Below are positions 41,637-50,082 of a stretch of 64,000 bases of DNA, piece by piece; the first letter of the stretch is position 1, and each line of letters opens with the position of its first letter. Source of the stretch: Paenibacillus graminis (lineage in GTDB: Bacteria; Bacillota; Bacilli; Paenibacillales; Paenibacillaceae); the NCBI RefSeq assembly GCF_000758705.1, contig NZ_CP009287.1:1426001-1490000 (forward strand), read 5' to 3'. Position numbers and translations under genes: made by a program. The notes under the pieces are model-generated. The model was not told where the DNA came from. It made no database searches and saw only the letters and a program-made list of their open reading frames with translations.

Positions 41637-42455
41637 ATGAGAATAATTGCCGTGGGCGACAATGTTGCGGATTGTTATTTGGATCAAGGGCTCTACTATC
41701 CCGGAGGCAATGCCGTAAATGTGGCTGTGAATTGTAAGCGGAACGGATGCGAGGAAGTGGCCTATATCGGTGTATTCGGGAATGACAAGAAGTCAGATCA
41801 TATTATGGACTCGCTGGATAAGGAAGGAATCAGCTATCGTTATTCACGCAGAGTGTATGCGGACAGCGGTTCGCCCGGTGTGAAGCTGGTCGGCAATGAC
41901 CGAGTATTCGTACGGGGTGCCCAGGATACAGCCCAGCATCTGCTCCGGCTGCGCCTAATGCCTGCGGATCTGGAATATATCGCGGGACATGACGTCTGCC
42001 ATACCAGCTGCTATTCCAGCATAGAGCGGGAGCTTTCCGCAATTAAGGAGCATTGTGATATTTCCTTTGACTTCTCCACCAGGACGGATGAGGAATATCT
42101 GGAACAAGTATGCCCTCATATTAAATATGCATTTTTTTCGGGTGCGGAGCTTGACTCTGCGCAGATCGAAGCACTCATAAGGGCTTGCCACCGGTTGGGG
42201 ACGGAGATTGTAGGCATAACGAAAGGAAGTGAAGGCGCGCTGTTCTCCAGAAACGGTGTGCTGTACAAACAAGGAGTCACTCCGGCGGATGTCGTGGATA
42301 CGATGGGAGCGGGAGACAGCTTCATTGCCGGATTTCTGGTGTCTTATCTAAAAAAGGGAGTTATGGAAGAAGCGCTGCAGTCCGGGGCGAATTCTGCCGC
42401 GTATACCTGCACCTTTTATGGGGGATTCGGGTATCCCAAACCCATCGGGGAATAG
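41637..42455 (+). CDS. frlD: PfkB-family sugar kinase, fructoselysine 6-kinase-like
   Basis: The 272-residue ribokinase-type protein starts with IIAVGDNVADCYLDQGLYYPGGNAVNVAVNCKRNG (substrate-binding start). It has the family's C-terminal signature VVDTMGAGDSFIAGFLVSYL with the catalytic Asp in GAGDS. In B. subtilis FrlD phosphorylates fructoselysine or related fructosamines at the 6 position, and the product is split by FrlB. TTGGGAGGA precedes the ATG. A terminator follows. Confidence 0.85.
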   Translation: MRIIAVGDNVADCYLDQGLYYPGGNAVNVAVNCKRNGCEEVAYIGVFGNDKKSDHIMDSLDKEGISYRYSRRVYADSGSPGVKLVGNDRVFVRGAQDTAQHLLRLRLMPADLEYIAGHDVCHTSCYSSIERELSAIKEHCDISFDFSTRTDEEYLEQVCPHIKYAFFSGAELDSAQIEALIRACHRLGTEIVGITKGSEGALFSRNGVLYKQGVTPADVVDTMGAGDSFIAGFLVSYLKKGVMEEALQSGANSAAYTCTFYGGFGYPKPIGE

Positions 42456-42480
42456 TTATACACCTGAATGTGCGGTCACA

Positions 42481-42507
42481 AGCTGTTCATTGCTTGAACA
42501 GCTTTTT
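42481..42507 (+). terminator. Terminator after frlD
   Basis: AGCTGTTCA (42481-42489) pairs with TGAACAGCT (42495-42503), followed by TTTT. Confidence 0.85.
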
Positions 42508-42527
42508 GACATGTTATTTATTGCTCA

Positions 42528-43247
42528 CTAAATATACAATACGAACTTGTCGCCGACGATATGCTGTTCCCCGTAATGAACGATTTCCATGGTGGAGGAA
42601 ACAACGGTGCCCTGGGAGAGCAGCAGCGGGTAGCCGACCGGGATCTCCAAATACTGGGCCTGTGCAGAGTCGGCAAATATGGTCTGGATCGACTTGCGCT
42701 GGCGCATGAAGGAGACATCACGTTTGGCTTTGATGGTGGCATACAGCGAACGGTTGTCCATATTTTCCTGGAGCAAAAAGTTATAGGCTTCTGTAAACAC
42801 GGCGTAATCCATCATTACCGGAACTTCGTCGGCCAGCATAATGCGGCGGATAGCTACAAGCTCAGAGTTCACAGGAACATTCAGCGCTTCGGCAAGTTTG
42901 GAAGTGGCACTGATCTGGCGCTGTTCAACCAATTTGGAAGAAGGTCTAAGGTTGTTAAGCTTGCAAATTTCCGTAAATCCCAATACTGAAGGGCCGAATT
43001 TTGCTTGAATCCTGGGCGTGCAGATAAAGGTGCCTTTCCCTTGCTTGCGGTCAAGCAAGCCCTCTTCAATCAATTCACTGATCGCAGTCCGGACTGTGCG
43101 CCGGCTGATCGAGTACATTTCGCATAACTCAAATTCAGTGGGAATCTTCTGCCCGGGCTTCATTATGCCGGCTTCTATATCGGATTTGATAATGTCTTTT
43201 AACTGCACATAAAGAGGGATAATGCTATCCGGCTGTAAGTGTCTCAT
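42528..43247 (-). CDS. frlR: GntR/HutC-type regulator of fructosamine genes (FrlR-like)
   Basis: The 239-residue protein has a GntR winged helix (IIPLYVQLKDIIKSDIEAG, PTEFELCEMYSISRRTVRTAISELIEEGLLDRKQGKGTF). A UTRA ligand domain follows (KLAEALNVPVNSELVAIRRIMLADEVPVMMDYA, YPLLLSQGTVVSSTMEIVHYGEQHIVGDKF). AAAGGAGCTGCA precedes the ATG. It is divergent from frlB, and palindromes of one type precede both frlB and frlO. B. subtilis FrlR represses the frl operon until a phosphorylated intermediate appears. Confidence 0.85.
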   Translation of the reverse strand: MRHLQPDSIIPLYVQLKDIIKSDIEAGIMKPGQKIPTEFELCEMYSISRRTVRTAISELIEEGLLDRKQGKGTFICTPRIQAKFGPSVLGFTEICKLNNLRPSSKLVEQRQISATSKLAEALNVPVNSELVAIRRIMLADEVPVMMDYAVFTEAYNFLLQENMDNRSLYATIKAKRDVSFMRQRKSIQTIFADSAQAQYLEIPVGYPLLLSQGTVVSSTMEIVHYGEQHIVGDKFVLYI

Positions 43248-43421
43248 TGCAGCTCCTTTTGAGAACGATATTAGAATTCAACTAATTATTATAACGTTGG
43301 CGGTTACAGCTGTCAAAAGCTAATCACAGGTAATATATAATACTTTTTTTATAATGTAAACCGTTCGAACTTTAGGAAAAGGGTTGATTTCAGGGAATAT
43401 CCATAGTAACATATAGATACA

Positions 43422-43439
43422 TTACGTTACATAACGTAA
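43422..43439. promoter_or_regulatory. FrlR-type operator before frlB
   Basis: TTACGTTA-CA-TAACGTAA is a perfect palindrome with a two-base spacer, in the frlR/frlB divergent region. It shares ACGTTAC and TAACGTAAC with the site at 38408. Confidence 0.7.
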
Positions 43440-43495
43440 CAAATAGGTGTTTCTGGCCTGCCGGAAATATCTACAACAAGAGGAGGAATTTATCA

Positions 43496-44482
43496 ATGAA
43501 CCAAGAGCATGTGCAACAACTGGAAGCAGCGATTCAGGCCGTAGCCCAAAGAAAGGTAACCAATTTCTATTTTGTAGCCTGCGGCGGCTCGCTCGCAAAC
43601 GTTACACCAGCGCAATATATTCTGGATCGTGAGATTGAGATTCCCTCAGCCGCTTATTCTTCTAACGAATTTATTCACCGTTCCCCCAAAGCACTTGGAC
43701 CAAGTTCTGTAGTCATTACCTGCTCTCACTCCGGGAACACCCCTGAAACTGTTGCGGCAACGACATTTGCCCGTGAGAAGGGTGCATTGACGATTTGCCT
43801 GACCAATCTGGTGGACTCACCGCTCTGGGAAGCTGCAGAATTCAAACTGCATTACAACTATGCCCCTTATGGCGAGGCGCTCCGCGGGGAAGAGACCAGT
43901 ATGGCAATCCTGTACCGTCTGGTATTCGGAATTCTCCAGACGTTGTATCCAAATGAGAAATATGCCAATGCGATCAGTTCCATTGAGAACGGCCTGCATG
44001 GTGTGTATGAACGGAATAAGGCCTTAACCTTGGAAGCCGCCAAGGCATTCGGACGCAATTACAAGCGGGAAAAGCTGATTTATACTATGGCCAGCGGGAT
44101 TAACTATTCGGTAGCCTACTCATTCGCCATCTGCCTGCTGCAGGAGATGCAATGGATTCACTCCAGTGCCATCCATGCCGGGGAATACTTCCATGGACCT
44201 TTTGAAATTACAGACTTTGATGTTCCATTCATCGTGATTAAAGGGCTGGGAGAGACCCGGCCGCTGGATGACCGTGCTTACGATTTCTGCGTGAAATATT
44301 CCGACAAAACCATCCTGATTGACGCGGAAACGTTTGACCTGGAGGGAATCTCCCCGGATGTGCGTCCGTACTTTACGAATCTTGTAGCCGGTGTAGTACT
44401 CAGACAGTATGCACAGCATTTATCTGAAGAAACCGGACATGCGCTTTCGGTGCGCCGTTACATGTGGAAGATGGAATATTAA
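43496..44482 (+). CDS. frlB: Fructosamine-6-phosphate deglycase (SIS domain, FrlB-like)
   Basis: The 328-residue protein has two SIS sugar-isomerase domains (FYFVACGGSLANVTPAQY, VVITCSHSGNTPETVAATTFAREKGALTI; KLIYTMASGINYSVAYSFAICLLQEMQWIHSSAIHAGEYFHGPFEI). The length equals that of B. subtilis FrlB, and the HAGEYFHGPFEI and RRYMWKMEY ends are shared as I recall them. It cleaves fructosamine 6-phosphate to glucose 6-phosphate and the free amino acid. AGAGGAGG precedes the ATG. It forms a separate unit with its own operator. Confidence 0.85.
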   Translation: MNQEHVQQLEAAIQAVAQRKVTNFYFVACGGSLANVTPAQYILDREIEIPSAAYSSNEFIHRSPKALGPSSVVITCSHSGNTPETVAATTFAREKGALTICLTNLVDSPLWEAAEFKLHYNYAPYGEALRGEETSMAILYRLVFGILQTLYPNEKYANAISSIENGLHGVYERNKALTLEAAKAFGRNYKREKLIYTMASGINYSVAYSFAICLLQEMQWIHSSAIHAGEYFHGPFEITDFDVPFIVIKGLGETRPLDDRAYDFCVKYSDKTILIDAETFDLEGISPDVRPYFTNLVAGVVLRQYAQHLSEETGHALSVRRYMWKMEY

Positions 44483-44509
44483 GATATTCCGATAGGTAAT
44501 ATTTATAGT

Positions 44510-44544
44510 GAAACGGGAGCGGCGATGTTCCCGTTTCCTTTTCC
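44510..44544 (+). terminator. Terminator after frlB
   Basis: GAAACGGGA (44510-44518) pairs with TCCCGTTTC (44529-44537), followed by CTTTTCC. Confidence 0.75.
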
Positions 44545-44601
44545 TTTTGGTTGGATTCCCGTTTCGTTGTCCGGAATTTAGCAGATGGATGAGGGATTGA
44601 A

Positions 44602-45159
44602 ATGAGCATTTATAATTCAATAGATGATTTCTTGCACCGATTGGAGAGTACGCTTATATCCAATAAAGAGCCGGTCGATGCCAACCGGATTCTTGCCGAG
44701 CTGCGGGCCTCCTATGATGAAGTGGGCAGGAACGGGGGCAAGCTGTATCTTAAGTATGCGGATGAGATCAAGGCTGTGCTGGAGTACCCGGAAGAAGTCG
44801 TGATCAGTAAGGCCATGTATTCTGAGTTCAAGCAGGGTTTCAGGCAGCTGAAGAAGCTGTGGCAGGCCAAAAGGAATGTGGAAAGCTTCTATATTCATTG
44901 CTGCTGCCAGATCCGCCAGCTGCTCATATTTAACAGAATGTCAGAAGAACACTGCCGCAGCTGTCATGGGTCGCTTCTCTATTATTATGAAGAAAACTCC
45001 CAAATGGTCATCAAAGAATGCCAGGCCTGCCGAAGAATCTACAGCAGAACAGGCACAGTAATTTGCGCCTCTGAGGGCCTGAAACTAAGCAGGGCAAACA
45101 AACAAAACCTGCTAGGGGTGGTCAGCCCCGCCGAATGGATCGGATATTGTGGGGAGTGA
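44602..45159 (+). CDS. Conserved hypothetical protein with a zinc-ribbon-like Cys pair set
   Basis: The 185-residue protein is helical in its first 110 residues (IDDFLHRLESTLISNKEPV, KQGFRQLKKLWQAKRNVE). Then come CRSCHG and CQACRR, two CxxC pairs about 25 residues apart that form a likely zinc ribbon. Another Cys-rich turn CCCQIRQ precedes them. There is no membrane segment. GAGGGATTGAA precedes the ATG. The gene stands alone and I recognise no family. Confidence 0.7.
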   Translation: MSIYNSIDDFLHRLESTLISNKEPVDANRILAELRASYDEVGRNGGKLYLKYADEIKAVLEYPEEVVISKAMYSEFKQGFRQLKKLWQAKRNVESFYIHCCCQIRQLLIFNRMSEEHCRSCHGSLLYYYEENSQMVIKECQACRRIYSRTGTVICASEGLKLSRANKQNLLGVVSPAEWIGYCGE

Positions 45160-45197
45160 AGGGATAGAGGATTTTTGCTATAGTTTCAATGGATTGG

Positions 45198-45222
45198 CCC
45201 GCCGTTACTGCGGGTCTTTTGT
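45198..45222 (+). terminator. Terminator after the zinc-ribbon-like gene
   Basis: CCCGC and GCGGG pair around CGTTACT, followed by TCTTTTG. Confidence 0.65.
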
Positions 45223-45373
45223 TTGATTTCTGAGGATACCCGGGCAAGGCATCTGCTTCCTTGCACTGGTTAGTCCAATAGGGTGAATGCGATGCTCGGC
45301 AGCTTTAAGTCGGGTTCGAAATTCACAGCCGATAAGGACAAAAATTCACTTTGGGATGTTCTTGTGTTACAAT

Positions 45374-45393
45374 TAGACCGGATGGTCGGTTTA
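45374..45393. promoter_or_regulatory. TetR operator at its own promoter
   Basis: TAGACCGGATGGTCGGTTTA carries AGACCG and a CGGTTT half. Sixteen bases (AGACCGGATGGTCGGT) recur unchanged at 46390-46405 before the MFS gene. Confidence 0.75.
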
Positions 45394-45409
45394 GAAGGAG
45401 GTGGTCAGG

Positions 45410-46009
45410 ATTAAAGGGCGTTCTGACGGAGAAGAGACAAAGAAACGGATTGTGCAGAAGGCTGCGCAGCTGTTTGTTCAAAAAGGATATGGAGCTGTAA
45501 CGATGAATGAGGTCTGTTCAGCGGCAAAGGTCAGCAAAGGCAGCCTGTATCACCATTTTCCCAGCAAGGATGAGCTGTTCCTGTACGTGGTCGAAGACGA
45601 TACGGAGCAATGGCTTTCCCAGTGGGCAGAGAAAAGCAGCCGCATCAGCGGCCTGGAAGAGCGTTTCTATGCGCTGGGCGAGCATTATGCGAATGATTTC
45701 CAGAATCCCCTGATCCGGGCGCTGGAGGAGTATGCCAGATCCCGCCCCCATTCCGACGAGGTTCATCAGCGTCTGGCGCAGCTCTGCGAATCTGCCTCGG
45801 AAGCCTGCCGGAATCTGCTGCAAGAGGGAATGGATACCGGATATCTGATAAAGGGAAATCTGGACAATTACGTTATCATTGTAAGCGGTTTGCTGGAGGG
45901 AGTCGCCAGAGTCAGCGAGATTATGGCTGCGGCGAAGGCGCCGGAGGATATCATGCAATATTACCGCGAAGCGATAGGGCTGCTGCTGCAGGGGATACGT
46001 GCCCGGTAG
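45410..46009 (+). CDS. TetR-family repressor (QacR/LmrA-like), apparent ATT start
   Basis: The 199-residue protein has a TetR helix-turn-helix (KKRIVQKAAQLFVQKGYGAVTMNEVCSAAKVSKGSLYHHFPSKDELFLYVV). A ligand domain follows (HYANDFQNPLIRALEEYARSRP, NYVIIVSGLLEGVARVSEIM). The only start with correct spacing is ATT at 45410: AGAAGGAGG ends eight bases before it, and the product begins (M)KGRSDGEETKKR. A GTG at 45401 lies inside the ribosome-binding site. The operator in its promoter is shared with the downstream Bmr-like efflux gene, so it likely represses both. Confidence 0.85.
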   Translation: MKGRSDGEETKKRIVQKAAQLFVQKGYGAVTMNEVCSAAKVSKGSLYHHFPSKDELFLYVVEDDTEQWLSQWAEKSSRISGLEERFYALGEHYANDFQNPLIRALEEYARSRPHSDEVHQRLAQLCESASEACRNLLQEGMDTGYLIKGNLDNYVIIVSGLLEGVARVSEIMAAAKAPEDIMQYYREAIGLLLQGIRAR

Positions 46010-46138
46010 AAACCCGGGTTAATAACACTGCCTATGTAAGCCTCCATGAGAGATTCGTCAACATCGCCGGCAGAACTCCGCCAGGAGGTTTCTTTATATA
46101 AGCAACGTAGACTTCGGCCTCCAGTGCGGGGAAGAATG

Positions 46139-46330
46139 GCGGAATGAGAGGTAAAAGTACCTTTGATTTCTCCAAAAGCGGGTTGCAGTGCGGAATGAGA
46201 AGTAAAAGTACCTTTGATTTCGCTAAAAGCGGGTTCTAGTGCGGAATGAGAGGTAAAAGTACCTTTGATTTCGCTAAAAGCGGGTTGCAGTGCGGAATGA
46301 GAGGTAAAGGTACCTTTGATTTCGGCATGA
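46139..46330. repeat. 51-bp tandem repeats between the TetR and MFS genes
   Basis: Units start with GCGGAATGAGA at 46139, 46190, 46241 and 46292 (the last about 39 bases). Each holds AGGTA-AAAG-TACCT or a close variant, so each can form a hairpin. The gap 46010-46485 has no other gene; reverse frames in it are repeat translations (17-residue periodicity). Confidence 0.9.
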
Positions 46331-46387
46331 AGGCGCAATATTTTCGCGTATCTATCGCCAGCCGGGTAATTTTCTTTTTGCATATAA

Positions 46388-46410
46388 ATAGACCGGATGG
46401 TCGGTCTTAT
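46388..46410. promoter_or_regulatory. TetR operator before the Bmr-like efflux gene
   Basis: AGACCGGATGGTCGGTCT (46390-46407) has AGACCG and CGGTCT ends in inverse order. It is the better-matched of the two copies. Confidence 0.75.
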
Positions 46411-46485
46411 TGGTTTATTATTTTTTTACTTAAAGGAACACCAAAGATAGAAGAAATGGGTTCTGGGAATACGGAGGTTACTCAA

Positions 46486-47703
46486 ATGAAATTATTACTT
46501 AGAAACCGGGGAGCAATGCTGCTCCTGATGCTGAATATCTTTCTGGCGTTTACAGGGATCGGACTGGTTGTGCCGATTATGCCCACATATATGAATGAGC
46601 TGGGGATCGGAGGCAGCATTGTCGGACTGCTGGTGGCAGCCTTTTCGCTGACCCAACTGATTCTGTCCCCTTTTGCAGGCGGGGTGTCCGACCGGATGGG
46701 CCGCAAAAAAATCATTGTCGGCGGTTTGGTAGTATTTGCGCTGTCTGAGCTGCTGTTTGGTCTTGCCGAGTCAAGCTGGCTGCTGTTTGCGTCGCGAATG
46801 CTGGGAGGGGCCGGAGCGGCAATGATTATGCCTGCGGTCATGGCCTATGTGGCGGATACGACCTCTATGGAGGAACGGGCCAAAGGCATGGGGCTGATCA
46901 ATGCGGCGATTACCACCGGCTTTATCATTGGACCGGGACTCGGCGGCTATCTGGCTGAGCTTGGCATCCGTGTGCCCTTCTTCGCAGCTGCGGGGGCAGC
47001 GGCGTTTGTTGCTGTGATGACCCTTATCGTACTGCCGGAATCACGTTTAACCGCACAGCTGGGCACAGTCAAGCCTATGCAGGAAAATAAAGACAGGCTT
47101 ATTTCCCAGCTGGTACGTTCCTACCGCGAGCCTTATTTCTTCGGATTGCTGATCGTCTTTGTGCTGTCCTTTGGACTTGCCAATTATGAAACAGTATTCG
47201 GATTGTTTGTGGATCATAAGTTTGGCTTCACACCCAAAGATATTGCCTTTGTGATAACCTTTGGTTCGATTTCGGGAGCAGTGATTCAGGTTACGGCGTT
47301 CAGCTGGATTCTGAATCGTTTTGGGGAAAATAAGGTCATTTCGGCTTCACTGCTTATTTCCGGCCTGTCCATCTTCCTGACTTTATTTGTGCATGGCTAC
47401 TGGGCCATTGTCACTGTAACCTTCATTGTGTTTCTTGCGATGGATATTCTGCGGCCCGCTGTCGGCACGCAGCTCTCCAAAATGGCTGTAGAGTCCCAGC
47501 AGGGCTTCGTGATGGGCATGAACTCCGCCTACACAAGTCTAGGGAATATTGCCGGACCCATTGTTGCCGGAGTCCTCTTCGACCTCGATATCAACTTTCC
47601 GTATGCTGTGGCCGCGCTTGTACTCGTTCTCTGCTTTTTGCTGTCGCTCGGTTCAGGAAAACGGATGAGCCGCCCGGACCTGCAAGCGAATCATAGCGAT
47701 TAA
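46486..47703 (+). CDS. Multidrug efflux MFS protein (Bmr/Blt/NorA type)
   Basis: The 405-residue protein has about twelve membrane segments. It carries the DHA1 signatures GIGLVVPIMPTYMNELGIGGSIVGLLVAAFSLTQLILSPFAGGVSDRMGRKKIIVGG (motif A in the 2-3 loop) and FIIGPGLGGYLAE (motif C). These are typical of Bmr/NorA proton-driven drug exporters. ATG 46486 follows ACGGAGGT; the longer frame upstream runs through the tandem repeats. The adjacent TetR with an identical operator indicates drug-inducible expression. Confidence 0.9.
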   Translation: MKLLLRNRGAMLLLMLNIFLAFTGIGLVVPIMPTYMNELGIGGSIVGLLVAAFSLTQLILSPFAGGVSDRMGRKKIIVGGLVVFALSELLFGLAESSWLLFASRMLGGAGAAMIMPAVMAYVADTTSMEERAKGMGLINAAITTGFIIGPGLGGYLAELGIRVPFFAAAGAAAFVAVMTLIVLPESRLTAQLGTVKPMQENKDRLISQLVRSYREPYFFGLLIVFVLSFGLANYETVFGLFVDHKFGFTPKDIAFVITFGSISGAVIQVTAFSWILNRFGENKVISASLLISGLSIFLTLFVHGYWAIVTVTFIVFLAMDILRPAVGTQLSKMAVESQQGFVMGMNSAYTSLGNIAGPIVAGVLFDLDINFPYAVAALVLVLCFLLSLGSGKRMSRPDLQANHSD

Positions 47704-47793
47704 TCTTCTCAGGATTTTGGCACGGGGCTAATCTGTGATACTATTTTAGGTAGACTATATGAACACAGACCGTGTACGGAAAGAGGGATTTCA

Positions 47794-50022
47794 TTGACGG
47801 TGGATACGAATCAAGCGGGTCCGGCAGCTGAAGAGGCGCTGGCCCGCCAGGAGCAGGAAACGATCACACAGGCGATAGCCAAGGAGCTTGGCATCAGTGT
47901 GAAGCAGGTACGGACTACGGTAGGGCTGCTGGATGAGGGGAATACGATTCCTTTTATCGCCCGGTACCGCAAGGAAATGACCGGTGAGCTGGACGAGAAC
48001 GTACTGCGCGATATTGAAGAGCGGCTCAGCTATTTGCGCAATCTCGGGGACCGCAAAAAGGATGTGCTCCGCAGCATTGAAGAGCAGGGGAAGCTGACCC
48101 AAGAGCTGCAGGAGCAGATTCTGAAGGCGGTGAAGCTGCAGGAAGTGGAGGATCTGTACCGCCCGTTCCGCCAGAAGCGCAAGACGCGCGCCAGTGTCGC
48201 CAAGGAGAAGGGTCTGGAGCCGTTGGCCGACTGGGTAATGGAGCAGCGCCGCCAGGGCCAACCGCTAGAGGAGGCCGCTAAATATATAGATGCCGAAAAA
48301 GGTGTGGAGAGCGCAGAGCTGGCTCTTCAAGGTGCGATGGACATCATCGCGGAGAACATTGCCGACGATCCTACCATCCGCTCCTGGGTCCGCCAGTATA
48401 CAGCCAGCCAAGGCATACTGGTCTCGGAAGCTAAGGATGCGGAGCAGGAGAGTGTCTACGAGAACTATTACAATTACCGTGAACCGGTACATAAAATGCC
48501 GCCGCACCGCATTCTCGCCATCAACCGCGGCGAACGGGAAAATGTGCTGAAGGTCGGCATAGAAGTGACGGCTGACAAGATTCATGCCTTTATCCTGCGA
48601 AAGCTGGTGAAGGGGCCATCTCCGGTCAAAGAACTGCTGGAAGCAGTGACCGAGGATGCCTACAAACGGCTGATCGCGCCTTCCGTGGAGCGCGAGGTGC
48701 GCGGGGAGATGACGGAAAAGGGGGAAACGCAAGCGATTTCCATCTTCTCCGGAAATCTGCGCAGCCTGCTGCTGCAGCCGCCGGTGAAGGGGCGAAACGT
48801 GCTGGGCGTCGACCCGGCCTACCGCACCGGCTGCAAGCTGGCCGTGGTGGACGACACCGGCAAGCTGCTGGAGGTGGCGGTCACCTATCCGACGCCGCCA
48901 AACAACAAGAAGCGGGAGGCGGCGGCGAAGTTCAAAGAGCTGATTGCCAAATATGGCATCCAGCTCATTGTCATCGGCAACGGCACCGGCTCGCGGGAGA
49001 CGGAGCAGTTCACCGCCGAGGTGATCGCAGAGATCGGCGATCCGGGGCTGGCGTACCTCATTGTCAATGAGGCCGGAGCCAGCGTGTATTCTGCCTCCAA
49101 GCTGGCGCAGGAGGAGTTCCCGGACCTCGATGTGGCGGAGCGCAGCGCCGCCTCCATCGCCCGCCGCGTGCAGGACCCGCTCGCGGAGCTGGTGAAGATC
49201 GACCCGAAGGCGATCGGTGTCGGGCAGTACCAGCATGACGTCTCCCAGAAGCATCTGGAGGAAAGTCTGAAAGGCGTCGTAGAATCGGCGGTCAACCACG
49301 TCGGCGTCGATGTGAATACCGCGTCGGCTTCCCTGCTGTCCTATGTGGCGGGAGTCAATGCGACCATTGCCAAGAATATAGTGAAGTTCCGCGAGGAGAA
49401 CGGCAAGTTCACGACCCGGAAGCAGCTGCAGAAGGTACCGCGCCTTGGCGCCAAGTCCTATGAGCAGTGCATCGGCTTCCTGCGTATTCCCGGCGGCGAC
49501 AACACGCTGGACCGTACGCCCATCCACCCGGAATCCTATCCGGTAGTGGATCGTCTATTCCGCGAGCTGGGGCTCGATGTGGCCTCGCTCGGCAGCAAAG
49601 AAGTAGCCGAACAGCTTCAGGCGCAGGATGCCGCTGAGCTGGCGGTGAAGCTTGATGTCGGCGTGCCTACGCTGCGCGACATCCTGGAGAGCCTGCAGCG
49701 TCCGGGCCGCGATCCGCGCGAGGAGCTGCCGCTGCCGATCTTCCGCACGGATGTGCTGAAGATCGAAGACCTGGTTCCCGGTATGGAAATGCAGGGAACT
49801 GTGCGCAACGTGATCGATTTCGGCGCCTTCGTCGATATCGGCATCAAGAACGACGGGCTGGTGCATATATCCCAGCTTAGCGGCAGCTACGTGAAGCATC
49901 CGATGGACGTTGTCTCCGTGGGAGACAATGTCACCGTATGGGTGCTGGGCGTCGACCTCAAGAAAGGCCGGGTCAGCCTGACCATGCGCCCGCCGAGCGG
50001 CAATGATGGAGGCGCGAAATAA
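47794..50022 (+). CDS. tex: Tex family RNA-binding transcription accessory protein
   Basis: The 742-residue protein has the full Tex order: N-terminal helix-turn-helix (AIAKELGISVKQVRTTVGLLDEGNTIPFIARYRKEMTGELDE), then the YqgF-like nuclease fold (VLGVDPAYRTGCKLAVVDDTGKLLEV, LIVIGNGTGSRETEQF). Helix-hairpin-helix motifs (NIVKFREENGKFTTRKQLQKVPRLGAKSYEQCIGFLRI) and a C-terminal S1 domain (GMEMQGTVRNVIDFGAFVDIGIKNDGLVHISQL) follow. It starts at TTG 47794 after AAAGAGGG. Tex proteins bind RNA and aid transcription complexes. A terminator follows. Confidence 0.95.
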   Translation: MTVDTNQAGPAAEEALARQEQETITQAIAKELGISVKQVRTTVGLLDEGNTIPFIARYRKEMTGELDENVLRDIEERLSYLRNLGDRKKDVLRSIEEQGKLTQELQEQILKAVKLQEVEDLYRPFRQKRKTRASVAKEKGLEPLADWVMEQRRQGQPLEEAAKYIDAEKGVESAELALQGAMDIIAENIADDPTIRSWVRQYTASQGILVSEAKDAEQESVYENYYNYREPVHKMPPHRILAINRGERENVLKVGIEVTADKIHAFILRKLVKGPSPVKELLEAVTEDAYKRLIAPSVEREVRGEMTEKGETQAISIFSGNLRSLLLQPPVKGRNVLGVDPAYRTGCKLAVVDDTGKLLEVAVTYPTPPNNKKREAAAKFKELIAKYGIQLIVIGNGTGSRETEQFTAEVIAEIGDPGLAYLIVNEAGASVYSASKLAQEEFPDLDVAERSAASIARRVQDPLAELVKIDPKAIGVGQYQHDVSQKHLEESLKGVVESAVNHVGVDVNTASASLLSYVAGVNATIAKNIVKFREENGKFTTRKQLQKVPRLGAKSYEQCIGFLRIPGGDNTLDRTPIHPESYPVVDRLFRELGLDVASLGSKEVAEQLQAQDAAELAVKLDVGVPTLRDILESLQRPGRDPREELPLPIFRTDVLKIEDLVPGMEMQGTVRNVIDFGAFVDIGIKNDGLVHISQLSGSYVKHPMDVVSVGDNVTVWVLGVDLKKGRVSLTMRPPSGNDGGAK

Positions 50023-50037
50023 ACCGCACCCCTAAGC

Positions 50038-50071
50038 CACCTGCTTCGACTTCCGAGGCAGGTGTTTTTTT
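50038..50071 (+). terminator. Terminator after tex
   Basis: CACCTGC (50038-50044) pairs with GCAGGTG (50058-50064), with more pairing inside, followed by TTTTTTT. Confidence 0.9.
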
Positions 50072-50082
50072 GTTAGTTAGGA

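Noticed and set aside
45961..46383. Reverse-strand 140-residue frame with a 17-residue repeat (FSEIKGTFTSHSALQPA type)
   Set aside because: It is the translation of the 51-bp intergenic tandem repeats and runs through the TetR stop and the operator; no ribosome-binding site or other domain.
46246..46485. Longer N-terminus for the Bmr-like exporter
   Set aside because: It would translate the tandem repeats and the operator; the ATG at 46486 has ACGGAGGT before it.
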